From assembly GCF_000220395.1 (NCBI RefSeq), contig NW_004085959.1, positions 1-64,000 of the forward strand: DNA of 64,000 bases. The letters run 5' to 3'. The number at the start of each line of letters is the position of its first letter. The first letter of the stretch is position 1. This document shows positions 25,697 through 38,298 of the stretch, in pieces. Under the pieces are notes generated by a model. That model searched no databases. It was not told the DNA's origin and worked only from the letters and a program-made list of their open reading frames with translations. This stretch comes from Ichthyophthirius multifiliis. Its lineage: Eukaryota > Ciliophora > Oligohymenophorea > Hymenostomatida. A program made the position numbers and the translations under genes.

Positions 25697-27269
25697 TCAC
25701 ATTAAAATATTTTTATTAAACTATTATAAAAAACAATTTAGTTCGTAATCTTTTGTATAATTTTTAATTTCTAATTTACTTAATGATTTATAATATTTTA
25801 ATAATATATCAACATCTCCCAATAACTTTATCTCTTCAAATGATCCAATTTCTATTTTTTTTTTACTTTAATATTCTTAAATCTTTATCTAATAAAATAA
25901 TATTTAAAAAATTTATAATAAATATAAATATCTATTAATATTACCCTGTTTTAAGGAAGTTATATAGAAATGAATGGAAACATTATTTTTTTTTAATTTT
26001 ATTTTTCATTTTATAATTAGTTTTTATTTCTCTCTATTAAAGATTATAGTATATTTTATTATTTTGTTAAATCCTAAATTCTCTAATAATTTAATCTTAT
26101 ATTTCTTTTTTTTAAAGCCTTTTTAATAATTTAATATTTACTTTTAGATAAAAACTTATTAATTTTACTATTTAAATAGTTATCTGTTTTTTATCTTTAA
26201 ATATATTTTTAGAATAAGCATGAATATTTTTATAACAAACAATTTTTTTCCCTTCTTTTTATAAAATACCAGCTGAAATTAAAACATTTAAAGCATCATA
26301 AGTTCTTCTTCTTATGTTTGGTTCATCTTTTTAATCTTTTTTTTTTTAAATTCTTCTTCAATCTAAAATGAATATAAAATAAAATATTAATGAATAAAAT
26401 AAATAACTTATTCATTATCTAATTAAAGATTATTTATTAATGTTTCAGCTACTTATTTATATGATGTTTCTTTCTATTAAAATACAATATTTTGTACCTT
26501 AAGACTTAAATTTCTAAGTCCTCTTTTCTTTTTATTTTTTTTAAATAACACATTTTCATTACTTTCTTAATTAAAAATTATCTATTATTAAATTTCAATA
26601 GGTTTTATTATTTCCAACAATTCGCTTATTTGTTTTTATTTATTTTCATTTTCGTCAGCATTAATATTTATATTTTTATTAATATTTTACATATCTGTGC
26701 TTATGTTAAAATTATTATTTTCCAAAGGTATATTAGGCCATAGTTAAAAAAGAGCAACATCGGTAAAAAGACTATCACCGTTTAATTATTTTAATTTTAA
26801 TATAATTAAGAATTGTAATGTTGTTTTAAATATATACTACTGTTTTTATTAAAATCGTTAAACATTCTATTTGATAAATCATCTTTTGGATGTAAATTAT
26901 CTATTGGAGTTTCATAAGGTTTTAATAATTAAGGATTCTGATTTGTATAAGGATTTTTATTTATAAAAGGACTTTGATTTATAAAAGAACTTTGATTTAT
27001 AAAAGGACTTTATAAACTTTTATAAAATATATTTGAAATATTCAAATTGTTTTCTAGTTTTTATTTATTTTTATTAAAATTAATGAATAATTATTATTTA
27101 TGCTAAAAGTATTATATTATATACATATTATTTATATAATTAATCAATGAATAAAAAATGTAATAATAAATTTATTTTAATTACCTTATAAAAATGTAGA
27201 TTGTATATGAGGGCATCTTAAAGAATTATTGAAATCAAATAAACTATTATCTTAAGGAATTTAACTCAT
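25697..27269 (-). CDS. TFDP: DP-family transcription factor (E2F dimerization partner)
   Basis: Exons 27185-27269, 26408-27053, 25945-26362 and 25697-25888, about 447 aa. DP proteins pair with E2F to control S-phase genes in the nucleus. The DNA-binding domain reads RGLRNLSLKVQNIVFQ, ETSYKQVAETLI, PNIRRRTYDALNVLISAGI and GKKIVCYKN, a close match to the DP pattern (RxxSxKV...TSYxEVAdEL...NIRRRvYDALNVL). The dimerization part (ILQSLIERNKNQL; IMFPFISIQLP) and the acidic end (FEEIKLLGDVDILLKYY) follow. The N-terminal third is Asn-rich with an SPFINQ-type repeat (about 26940-27015). Three bases appear to be missing: in an A-rich part near 26810, in an 11-base T run at 26337-26347 and in a 6-base T run at 26187-26192. 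Adding them closes the frame. Confidence 0.8.
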
Positions 27270-27717
27270 TTACTTGTATTAATTTTTTATAAAAGTTCTG
27301 CAATTTAATTTTAATTTAAAAAAATAAGAATAAAAACTATTTTGTGTTTTTTTTAAAAAAAANATAAAATTTAATATTTTGAATATAAAAATCATTAAAA
27401 TATTTTAAATTTATAAAAGTTATAATATAAAACACAAATTAAATTATAAAAGTTTATTATAAAAAATACAATTCTATGTACAAATATTATATTTTATATT
27501 TATTATAAATTATTTTTAATAAAAATGTTGATTTTTTCTTTTTTTTTCTTATTTATTATTAAATCTATATTAAAATTTATTTATGAATATTTTACTTAAA
27601 TACCACTATATATAAATAATTGTTTTTTAAAAAATAATAAAAATAATATAAATTGCACTAATAAAAATAAAAGAAATAAAAAAATTGATATAAATAAAAA
27701 ATAGAAATTAATATAGA
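27270..27717. other. Divergent intergenic region with one N
   Basis: Spacer between the minus-strand DP gene and plus-strand GTP cyclohydrolase. It holds the promoters of both. Position 27363 is an N inside an A run. Confidence 0.5.
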
Positions 27718-28374
27718 ATGTCAGACGAATAGTAACAGGAAATAATAAAAAATGTTTAAAAATCCTTATAAGATAGATAAGTGGAAAATCCTATATTAAG
27801 AAAAACAGAATAATCGAAAGATGAATAAATAAAAAAAATCTAAGAATGTTTTTCATAAATATTATCAATTTTAAATTTAAACTAAATGGATGATAGTATA
27901 AAAGATACTCCAAGTAGAATAGCAAAAATGTATGTTAATGAAATATTTAGTGGATTAAATTATGAAAATTTTCCTGCTATGACAACCATTGATAATAAAA
28001 TGTAATATGATGAAATGGTTAAAGTTAATAAAATTTCTTTTACCACAACTTGTGAACATCATTTTATTACTTTTGATGGTTATGCAAATGTTGCCTATAT
28101 TCCTAAAAACAAAGTTTTAGGACTTTCTAAAATAAATAGAATAGTAAAATTCTTTTCTTAAAGACCTTAAGTATAAGAAAGATTAACATAATAAATTCTC
28201 GCAGCTTTACAGACTATTGTTGAAACAGATAATGTAGCCGTTCATATCGATGCTACACATTACTGTGTTAAAGCAAGAGGGATTATGGATCAAAATAGTA
28301 CTACTACAACTTATGCTTTTGGAGGTATTTTTTCAACTAATAAAGATATGAGAAAGGAATTTTTGTGTAATTGA
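27718..28374 (+). CDS. GCH1: GTP cyclohydrolase I
   Basis: Single exon, 218 aa. The enzyme turns GTP into 7,8-dihydroneopterin triphosphate, the first step of folate and tetrahydrobiopterin synthesis, in the cytosol as a decamer. Key motifs are present: [18 protein letters not shown], the zinc and catalytic segment [45 protein letters not shown] and the second zinc Cys in [12 protein letters not shown]. It ends at RKEFLCN, the usual end of the family. The N-terminal 40 residues are the common variable extension. No intron and no frame break. Confidence 0.95.
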
Positions 28375-30517
28375 TAAAATTATTTACTTTTTATAAATTT
28401 TTATATATCTAAATATAAATATATAAATATATAGATTTTTTTTTTGAAATATATTTTTGTTTTAGTTTATAATTCATTTAATTTTTATTTATTTTAATGA
28501 CTTTTTAACTTTTGAAAATATATTAGATGATTTAAATTAATAATAAATTGAAAACTAGTATTTAATGTATTAAAAAATACTTATATATATACATACTATT
28601 TAATTAATTTAAATACATTATGTAAAACCAGAATATATCTAAAAGCAATAGTTTTACAGACTTTTTTATTTAAAGTCTTTTCAATCTTAAAAAATTTGTT
28701 TGGAATCGGAATTTTTTGGCATAAATCTAAACACAATTGCTTGACATATAAACAGATTTGCATTTTTTTTTGTTAGTAAATCTTTTACAAAGCAATTTAT
28801 ATAAAAAATATCCAACTTTAATGATGGAGGTCACATTATTATTCTTGAAATTACTGTTTTTTATATTTTTTTGTTCTTGTTTTATATATTTTATCTGTAA
28901 TATTATTTTAAAACTTATACTTAATTAAAAAATAAAAAAGTTATAAAAATAGATATATTTTTAAATTATCTTATTCTATAAAATTTAAAAGCATATCATA
29001 AATATTAAAAATAAACAAAAATTAACCTCTTCTTACTAAAGTAAAAATGGTTTGTATAATTTAAAAATTGTAATTAATAAGCAATCTAAATTGCATAAAA
29101 ATTTAATTTTTCTATTTTTTTTAGAAAATAATTCATTTTTATTTTTATTTATTAAAGATTAAAGGGTAATATTTTAAAAAATTAATATAAATATATATAT
29201 ATATATAATAAAATTAAATTAAATTTAATAAATACAATTTTTAAATTTAATAGGCTTTTATGCTTTTTAGAAATAAGCAAATAATAAAGTTTTATCTCAT
29301 TAAATCAAAAAAAAAAAATAATCTAAGTATCATTTCAAACATAAAGACACACGATCTTACTTATAAAACCAAAATTCAAATATTTATAAAAATTATTATA
29401 TCAATTATAGTTTTTTTAAAAAAATAAAAACAAATACATTCAGATTAACTTCAACAAAAATACATAATTTTTTTTAGATTATTTAACAAAACATTTTTTA
29501 TTAAAAAATTATAAATATACAATATACAAATGCCTTTATAATATAAAAAATAAAAAAACAAATTTTTTATATAAAAATTTTTTGTAAATATTAGAAGATA
29601 ATGATAAAGTTAAATAATTTAAAAATTACTTTAAAATTGATAAAAAATAATACATTTATGCGATTGATATAATTTAAGGCATACTAAATATTTAATTAAA
29701 TAACACATATTTCTTTATATATATAAAAAAATTAGAATTTAAATAATAATTGAAAAAAAAAATATAACAAATTTATATGTAGAAAATTAAAAAATTATTT
29801 ATGATAGGATATAAAAATAAATGAATTTATTTTATTATATAAATTAATCAAATATTTTTTAATTTCGATTCACAAAAAAAAAATCAATAATATAAATAAA
29901 GTATTTTAATATATAATTAATAAATATAAAATATTTTTGGCATTATTTATATTTATCAAGTTTTATATAATATTAATAAAGCCAATAATATAGATTATTA
30001 ATATATTAAATAATTTACAATAAAATTTTAATTTGATATAAATCATATAATTTTTTAATGCAATTATTTATTTATTTTGAAAAAATTAATATAATTTTTT
30101 ATTATTTTATAAAAATTATAATTTATAAAATATATTTCGATTTATATAAAATAATAATAAAATTATGAATAAATAAATGTTATTTTTTTTAAATAAAAAT
30201 ATGAATTAAATTAATATTTTTTTTTTCATTTATAATATTTATATCACATATAAGATAATTAATATAATATATATATTATTTAAAAAGTTTAATATGATTT
30301 TATTTTAAGAAAATTTTAAATTATTTAATCTTTTTTTTTTATTCATAATTATAAAAAGTAGATAAAGCTACAAATAATTTTATATTAAAATTACACACAA
30401 AAAATAATTAATTTAAAAATAAATAAAGAATAAAGGCTTAAAAAGTAATAAATATTAATATGAATAAATTTTATATAATTATCAATTATATTAAATAAAT
30501 TATTTAAAAAAAAATAG
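28375..30517. other. 2.1-kb intergenic (convergent) stretch, no gene seen
   Basis: Mostly A/T. A patch at about 28640-28870 is richer in G+C and holds several T runs; on neither strand does it give a recognisable protein or RNA. It may be a decayed gene piece. Confidence 0.4.
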
Positions 30518-31260
30518 TCACTCTTCAATTTTAATTAGATCTTCATTATCTGATTTATTATCTATAGATTAGCTTTTTTTAATTTTTATTTTATTAAAAA
30601 TCCTTTTTCTACAAATTTCTATTAGTTAAAGTTATTAATCTTATTTTTTTAGCCTACTTTGTTCTTTTACCCATGTTTATGCAGGTCCATCAACAAATAG
30701 TTCAAAATATTTACTTGTCATAGAAGATGTCATAAAATGTAAAAGTAATTAGTTATTTATAGTTTTATTATTAAAATCAAATTTTATTTGTTCTTATATT
30801 TTTGAGTCATTTTTATGGTATTTTTATATATATCTTCTAAAAGATTTAAGAAGATTTTTAGTAAAATTTATATGTATTACATTTTTTTCTTTATTATCTT
30901 ATTTCTTTTTTAGTTAATAACTTTTTGAGTTAGATTCTCTTTACTTTTTTTATTCTTTATTTTAATTACTTCAGACTGTTTCAGTGGAGGATCTATTTTA
31001 TCTTTAGGATTTGGAGAGTTCTCGCATGTAGAGTCTACATTTTCAACTACTAAACATTATTCAATTTATATAGTTTTATTTTTATTCTGTAAAGAAGAAG
31101 ATGGTAGACTTTATAATAATTACTGAGCCTACAAGTATTATTAAAGTTATAATAAAATTAAAAGTTATTAAGCATTTAACTATGAAATTGGGAATTAATT
31201 ATTATTATTATTGTAATTAGAATCGTTATTAATAATATTATTATAAGTTAGGTTATTCAT
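30518..31260 (-). CDS. Conserved-looking protein of unknown function
   Basis: One exon, about 247 aa if a 7-base T run (30945-30951) is one base short. The N-terminal half is Asn/Gln-rich and disordered. The second half is compact and non-repetitive: FTKNLLKSFRRYI, INNQLLLHFMTSSMTS, YFELFVDGPAQTWVKEQ, then a basic helix and an acidic end. The compact part has the look of a folded conserved domain but I do not recognise it. The long N-terminal Gln runs depend on TAA/TAG as Gln. Confidence 0.6.
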
Positions 31261-31979
31261 TTTTTTGTAAATATATTTTGTTTTTATAATATTTTTAATT
31301 TTTATAATTAATATTTAATAAATGTATTTTAACAAAAATCTTATATAATTTTTATATGATTATTTTTAAATACATATAAATTAGTTAAATTAAGGAAATA
31401 AATTTATGGTTATTTAGTAAATAGAGGTAAAAGAAATTAAATTATTTAAAAAAAAAATACATTATAATATATATATAAAATAAATACTATTTGATAATTT
31501 TTTATAACTTTTTTAAATACAACAAATCATTAGTTAAATAAAATATTCATATTAATAATATTTTTTATCATAATTAATAAAATTAAATAAATTTTAATAT
31601 TTTTTATTTTATTATTTATATTATATTTTTTAACATCATAACTTTAATATTAAAATTATCAAATTCTTAAACATGTCAAATAAAATTTTTATCTTATATT
31701 ATATAAAAAAAATAAGAGAGCAATTGTTTTAAATAAAAATATTCAAGAAAAAATAATATATATCGGAAGATAAAAAAATCATTATTTTATAATATTACTT
31801 AATATTTACGAATAAGTCAAAATATTAATAAATTATCAAGAAAAAAGCTCAATAAATATAGAAATATAATAATTATTTATATTATATAGAAAATAAAAAT
31901 TAAAAATAAAAAACCTACAAGCTTTTAATAAAGATAATTAATTAAAGGAATTTTTAACAAATAAAAAAAATTATTAAAA
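31261..31979. other. Divergent intergenic region
   Basis: Spacer of about 0.7 kb between a minus-strand gene and the plus-strand ARF-like gene; no motif seen. Confidence 0.5.
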
Positions 31980-32606
31980 ATGGGATGTATTCTTAATCCA
32001 AAATTAAAACTTTTAAAAGATGGAGTAAATTAAATATCATCCAAAGGCTAAAAAAAGAAAATAGTTATAATAGGATTAGATGGAGCAGGAAAGACATCTA
32101 TATTAAATTAATTAAAAATTAGCAAATTTGTAGAAACTGTCCCAACTATAGGAATAAACATAGAAACAATATAGTATAAAAACCTTCAATTTTTAATTTT
32201 TGATGTAGGAGGCAAATTTCGATCTTTATGGAGTCATTATTATAATAATTTAGACGCGGTTATATTTGTTATAGATTCAACTAATAAAGATTCTTTATGG
32301 TAGATAAAAGACGAATTACGTAAATTAAGTTATGATTTAAATTACTAAAATAGTATTATTTTGGTATTTTTTAATAAATAAGATTTACATGATTAATGTA
32401 TCGATTTTAAAACGCTCATAGAGGAAACAGGAGTTAATTAAATTTGTGAAAATGACATTATTATTTAAAAATGTTCAGCTAAAACAGGGGAAGGTTTATA
32501 CGATGGAATTGAAAAACTTATTAGTTGCTTTATTAATAATGAAAAATTAGGAAAATATCAAAATTCTAAAGTTGCTGGATAAACGAAATTTGAATTAGTT
32601 AAGTGA
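31980..32606 (+). CDS. ARF-like small GTPase, acylated N-terminus, Lys in switch II
   Basis: Single exon, 208 aa. ARF-family GTPases recruit effectors to membranes or cilia. MGC at the N-terminus suits myristoylation plus palmitoylation. G1 is GLDGAGKTS, the switch I Thr lies in TVPTIGIN, G3 is DVGGK followed by FRSLW, and G4 is FFNKQDL; G5 is CSAKTGEG. In nearly all ARF/ARL proteins G3 reads DVGGQ, and that Gln is catalytic; here it is Lys, so GTP hydrolysis is probably slow or needs a different mechanism. The C-terminal tail (about 25 residues past the domain) is polar. The frame is clean, so the Lys codon (AAA) is not a frame artefact. Confidence 0.88.
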
Positions 32607-33116
32607 TTTTTTTCTTTTATTTTATTTATTTAGATAAAATTTTAAAATAAAGTATTACTATTAAAATAAAAAATATTTATAAATTTTTTATTTTCTTATT
32701 TAATCTCAATATTTTATTTGAATTATTTAAATACAAACTAATCAACCTTAACTACCATAACTATATTTGTTTAGTTTAAAATATTTTCTAAATGATTTTT
32801 AGTCAATTTTAAATTAGATGAAAAATGTATATACTTGAATTATTATAATTTAATATGCAAATAAATTATAATTAGTTATAATATTTATTATAAATTAGTT
32901 CTTTTAAATGTTATAATTAAAAAATTTTTTTATATTTTTAAAAATTTATGAATATTTATTAAACTTAATGATAAAAAAAAGCATTTCTTTTTATTTATTT
33001 TTTATAAAAAAAGCTAAAAATTAAATGATGTTTATCAAATAAATAAAAAAATAATATTTTAAAAACAAATAAAACTAAAAAATATAAAAACCAAATTTCT
33101 TTAAAAAATAAAAAAA
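32607..33116. other. Intergenic (convergent), no gene seen
   Basis: A/T-rich spacer between the ARF-like gene and the minus-strand HPt-like gene. Confidence 0.5.
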
Positions 33117-33911
33117 TCAAAAAATTATACATGCACATTTTGCTTTATCTTATATATTAATTTATTCTTATTATTATAGAGATTAATTATTATCTAAAAT
33201 AAATTGGCCACTTTAGTTATTATTATTTAAATTTATATTAAGGTTTTTTTCTTAAAAATGAGATTAAAATATATCTTCATTTTATATATTATTATCACTA
33301 ATATTATTAATATTTTAAATATTATCAAAATTATCATAATATTTATTAAATAAACTCTAATTTACATAATTAGAGAAAAATTATTTATTATGATTTCTAT
33401 TTTCAATATTTTACTAATTATCATTTCTTTAAAAATAACTTTACTTCATAGATTCCTTTTATGAATTTTGCAAATTTATGCTTTGTAAAAGCTATCGTAC
33501 ATCTTTTTGGATGCCTTCAATGAATTTTAAGTTTTAATTATTTTAATTTTCTGAAAATCTTTAAATTTCTTTTTTAAATTCAGTTATTTTTTCTAAAAAA
33601 TTATCAAATTTTATTAATGCATGAAATTATTATTCATGTATTCCTTCTATTTATTATAATTGATTATAAAAGTTTTCACATTATTAAAATAAGCCTATTG
33701 CTTCTACTGTTTAAGAGGCATTTTAAAGTTATGTTAATTCTCTTTTTGCTAAAACAAGATCTTTTTAATCAATTATATAATAATATATTTTTGCTAAACA
33801 TTCATCTAATGTTAGCTAATCAAATGTTTTCAACATATTAAAGTATAATTTTTTATCTCCTTTAAACTTTTAAGCGCCTTTAAGTATATTTATTTCTCTT
33901 ATATTAATCAT
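33117..33911 (-). CDS. HPt-like protein with C-terminal CaaX box
   Basis: Single exon, 264 aa, frame exact. Residues about 15-85 are helical: GDKKLYFNMLKTF, ECLAKIYYYIIDQKD and the stretch LTQLQNASQTVEAIGLFQQC. These follow the spacing of a histidine phosphotransfer (HPt) domain, but the phospho-accepting His of the HxLKG motif is absent. A coiled segment and an Asn/Gln-rich tail follow. The last four residues are CIIF, a CaaX prenylation motif, with another Cys two residues before it, so membrane anchoring is likely. Family and function are inferred from pattern alone; it could be an unrelated helical bundle. Confidence 0.65.
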
Positions 33912-34059
33912 TTTTATATAATTTTTTAATTTAATAAAACAAAATATTATTATATTCTTTATTTATTTATTATATTTTTATTAATCAAAAATAAAATAAT
34001 TAAAAATATAAATTATATAAAATAATTGAAAAAAAGTTATTTCTAACTATTTCTTTTTT

Positions 34060-34065
34060 TTTCTT

Positions 34066-34098
<33 letters not shown>

Positions 34099-35416
34099 CA
34101 AAAATCCCCACATGCCTGTCAAAGGATTAGAATCTTCTTCATTATTATTATTAAAATTTATGTCGTTCTATTAATTTTTTGAATTATTTTTTTATTAAAG
34201 TTCGTTTGATTAAATCTAATTAAATTATTTAACTTAATTTGATTTTTTCTTCAAATTATTTTTAATTATTTTTTTATTTAAAGCAGATGAATAGTAAATG
34301 GTTCTCTCTTTTACCATTTGTTTTTATTTTATTTGTTAATTTAATTCTCTAGAAAAATCATTGATACTACTAGACTTTTCTTTAGTATTAAAAAATTTAT
34401 GTGCAAATAAATTAACATTATCATTATTATTATTAAAGTTAAAATTATTTTTATTTTTAAAATTATTTATTTTAATATTTTCTTGTTATTATATGCTTTT
34501 TTATTACAATTAATTTGATTTATAGTTATTTGTAGTACAAGTATTTTATTACTCGGATAATTTATTTGTTTTTGACTTTTAATCAATTAAATTAAATTAC
34601 GTTCTTTCGTAATAATCATCTTTTATAAAATCTTAAAGGATATTAGTTTCCATTTTTTATAATTTTGTATCTTTTTTTTCTTGCAATACAGGACTAACTT
34701 TCTACAATTAAATATAACTTTATTTTTTATTTTCTAAATTTGTTATTATTTAATTTTCAAAATCATTTTATATGCAAAATTTTATTAAAAAATTTAAATA
34801 TTTCTATTAATTTATATGTGTTTATTACATGATTTTGTCAAATATTCTATCAATAAATTTTTCAAATTTATTATTTTCATTTAATTTTAAATTTATTTTT
34901 AATCTATCAATGTTCATTATTAACTTTTTTTCAAAAATTTACATCGTTTTTGCATTTTAATTTAATGAAAATTAATGGAAAATTATAAAAATATTCCATT
35001 CTTATTATACTTCCTTTTTGTATTATAAAAAAAATATATATGTTTAGTTAATATTAGTTTTTATACTTTTGATAATTTTTGAACAATATAATCATTAAAT
35101 AAAGTGTTATTTTAATTTTAACTACTTTTTTTTGTTTGTAATATATTTTCATATATTATTTTCTATACTAATTATTTTGGTTTTTTCAAAAAGTCTATAG
35201 ATAATTAAATCGAAAAGTTAGAAAAATTTAAAATTAATTCTTCTAACTAATTTTATATAATCCTATTTAATTTTTTTTTTATTTATTTATCTTTTTATTT
35301 TTATACTTTTCGTCTTCATTTTAATTTAAAGTTATTAAAGATATTAATTTATCTTAAAAGTAATTTTGAAATGATATTTTGAAAAACTGTTCTGCTTCGA
35401 ATTGTTGAGTATTCAT
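34060..35416 (-). CDS. Coiled-coil, Asn/Lys-rich protein with unresolved 3' end
   Basis: Starts MNTQQFEAEQFFKISFQNYF. Two homopolymer frame breaks are needed (a 10-base T run at 35271-35280 and a 5-base A run near 34990, each one base short). After these a long frame runs to WGFLK, where it enters a 32-base T tract (34067-34098; poly-A on the coding strand). The tract would encode about ten Lys, and the stop position depends on its exact length. Helical stretches (LKLNENNKFEKFIDRIFDKI) and Asn-rich loops are seen. No family recognised. Confidence 0.5.
34067..34098. repeat. 32-base T homopolymer
   Basis: Uninterrupted T32 on the plus strand, at or just inside the 3' end of a minus-strand coding frame. 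Confidence 0.9.
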
Positions 35417-36507
35417 AAAAATAAATTTGATTGTTTTATATTTTATATATAAATTAAAAATACAATCTATATATAATTATATAATTTATTACCGCTAAAA
35501 TATATTTTATATTTTTTAAATATATATGTTTTTGTATCAATTTTAATAATTATTTTAAAAGTCTTTTAATAAAATAAATTTAAGTAAACAATTAAATTAT
35601 TAAAACCATTTAAATATTGAATTGTTAATTTTTTGATTAAGTTTAAATAACGAAAGATAAAATAATTTACATTATTATATATTTTTTATGAAAAAAATAA
35701 TTTATAATTTGAGTTATAATAATAACAATTTTTACTTTGGTATTATTAAATTTTCATATGATAATAAAAATATATTAGAAAAGTTATAATATGAATTTTT
35801 ATCATCTGCTTATTTATAATATAACTATCTTGTGTTCATGTATTATGATAAATCTAAAAATAATGGATATGATAATATTTAAATTAACATAAATATAAAA
35901 AAAATATTTAAAAATATTTAAAAAAATATCTAAAGTTTGAAAATATATATTCATAATATAAAAAGAAATTCAAATTTAAAAAAAAATAGTTGACTATAAT
36001 ATAACTATGTTTAATATATAATATTTTAAAATTTCATATAAAAAGCAAATACTGATGTTAAAAAATTTTTAATAATTAATAGTATTAAATTAAATAAAAT
36101 TATTTCATATATTATAAAAAAAAATATACAAATAAATAAATTATTAAAAATATAAAAAAAATAAGAATAAATTAAATATCAAACTTTTGTTATAAAAAAC
36201 TCTTAAAAAAAAAGAAAATAAATTAAATAAAATAATTATTAATTTAATAAAAATGGTAAAAAATATAAAAAATAAAATAATTGTTTAAATAATTTCTTAT
36301 ATAAATTCTATAATATTGGAAAATTAGATAAATAATAAAAAAAAAATTATATATATTTTAAATTAATATAAAAGATATTAAAAAAATCAAATATAAAAAT
36401 CTGAAATTAAATTAATATAAAGAGAAAAATATAAATATATAAACTATTAAAAAAAAATATATGAATAAATTTTATAAATAAAAATAATTGTAATTATATA
36501 TAATTTT

Positions 36508-36552
<45 letters not shown>

Positions 36553-36685
36553 TATAAATATATTTTTATATATTAATATTTTTAATATCTTTATTTTTTT
36601 ATATTTTATATATATAATTTTATTGAATATAAAATAAAAAAAAAATTAAATAAAAAAATATATAGTTAAATAAGTAATTATAAAA
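35417..36685. other. Divergent intergenic region with (AT)n tract
   Basis: About 1.3 kb between a minus-strand coiled-coil gene and the plus-strand PRPP synthetase. It contains an (AT)n tract at 36511-36548. No gene seen. Confidence 0.5.
36511..36548. repeat. (AT)n dinucleotide tract
   Basis: About 19 uninterrupted AT units. Confidence 0.9.
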
Positions 36686-38298
36686 ATGAATCTATTTTTT
36701 TCTTTTTATAAAAATTTTTCTAAAAACTAAAAAATTTACAATTATTTTAAAGTTGTTTCGTTTGCAACTTTATTTTACACATAAAAAGAATACTTCTAAA
36801 AATCTCAAAATGTTTATACTCATGATTCTTAAACATATGATGCCAAATTAAAAGAATAATTTTAAAGGAAAATACCTGAATTGGATAACTTTTTGTATTT
36901 ATTATTTATAATTAATAATTTATTTTTTTAAAGTTCAAATGTAATGATTTTATCAGGAAATGCAAATAAGGATTTAGCAAATGGTTAACAAAAAAAATTA
37001 AATTATTATACCGTTATGTTCTATTATTAATAATAATAAAAAAAGAAATATCTAAGATCCTTGGAATTTAATTAGGTGATTGCACTATAGGAAGATTTGC
37101 AGATGGAGAAGTCAATATTTCAGTAAACTAATATAAAAATAAATTCATATAAATAAAAATAAAAAGATAAATGAAAGTGTTAGGGGAAAAGATATTTATG
37201 TCATACAAGTACTTTTCTATATTAAAATTTATAAAAAAAAAATATAAATAGCCCACTTGTTCTCCAGTAAATGAAAATATAATGGAACTTCTTTTAATAA
37301 TATCAGCTCTTAGAAGAGCTTCATCTAGAAGAATAAATGTTTTAATGCCTTATTATGGCTATTCGCGTTAAGTAAAAATAACAAAAATACAATATCCACA
37401 AAAATAATAACATATTAGGATAGATAAACTGCTCCTAGAGTACCTATTAGTGCTGCAGACGTAGCTCGTCTTTACGAGAACGTAGGAGTAGATAGAGTAA
37501 TATGTATTGATTTACATTGTGGATAAATATAAGGTTTTTTCGGTCCTAAAGTACCTGTGGATAATTTAGAAGTAACTAAATAATATCTATATGAAAATAA
37601 TAATAAAAAAGGCTAATTTAGTTGGATTAAACTATTTCTTATAACAATAGGGCTTGGACTTATCAAATATGGTAATTGTAAGCCCTGATGCAGGAGGAGT
37701 TACTAGAGCAAAAAGATTTTAAGAATTATTTAACATAAAAGCAAGGTAAAATAGTTCTTTAGCAATGATTATAAAATAAAGAGATTAACCTGGAAAAATA
37801 GCTTAGATGAATTTGGTGGGTTCAGTAGAAGGAAAACATGCAATTATTGTAGATGATATGATAGACACAGCAGTAATATTATATTTTATAGGTAATATAT
37901 ATTGCTAACTAATTTTTTAAAAAAAATCCGGTTTTTTTTTTAAATTTTTTTAAAGGGAACATTGTGTGAAGCAGCTAAAACTTTAAAAAGCTTTGGGGCT
38001 TTGAGTGTTAGTAGTTTTGCTACTCATGGTCTTTTTAATGGTAAAGCTTTTGATAATATTAAAAAATCTGAATTAGATAATATTATTGTTACTAATACTA
38101 CTCCTAAAAAAAGCGGAGAAGAATAAATTGAAAGAATTACAAGATTATCTGTTGGTATGATAATTTTTTATATGTTATTTTTATATTTTTTTAATAGCAC
38201 CATTATTAGCTGAAACTATATATAGGGTTCAAAAAAAATAATCAGTAGCTGACTTATTTAGTAGTACAAAGGATAATTATTAAAAATAAACAATATGA
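36686..38298 (+). CDS. PRPS: Ribose-phosphate pyrophosphokinase (PRPP synthetase)
   Basis: Nine exons: 36686-36894, 36934-36983, 37046-37122, 37167-37208, 37252-37371, 37419-37571, 37612-37872, 37956-38154 and 38198-38298. They total 1212 nt, 403 aa, with all phases exact. The enzyme makes PRPP from ATP and ribose 5-phosphate for nucleotide synthesis. Motifs: [24 protein letters not shown], the flexible region [37 protein letters not shown] and the PRPP-binding loop [17 protein letters not shown]. About 85 residues precede the domain, more than usual, and begin with a basic, aromatic leader that may target an organelle. Introns are 39-83 nt. Confidence 0.93.
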
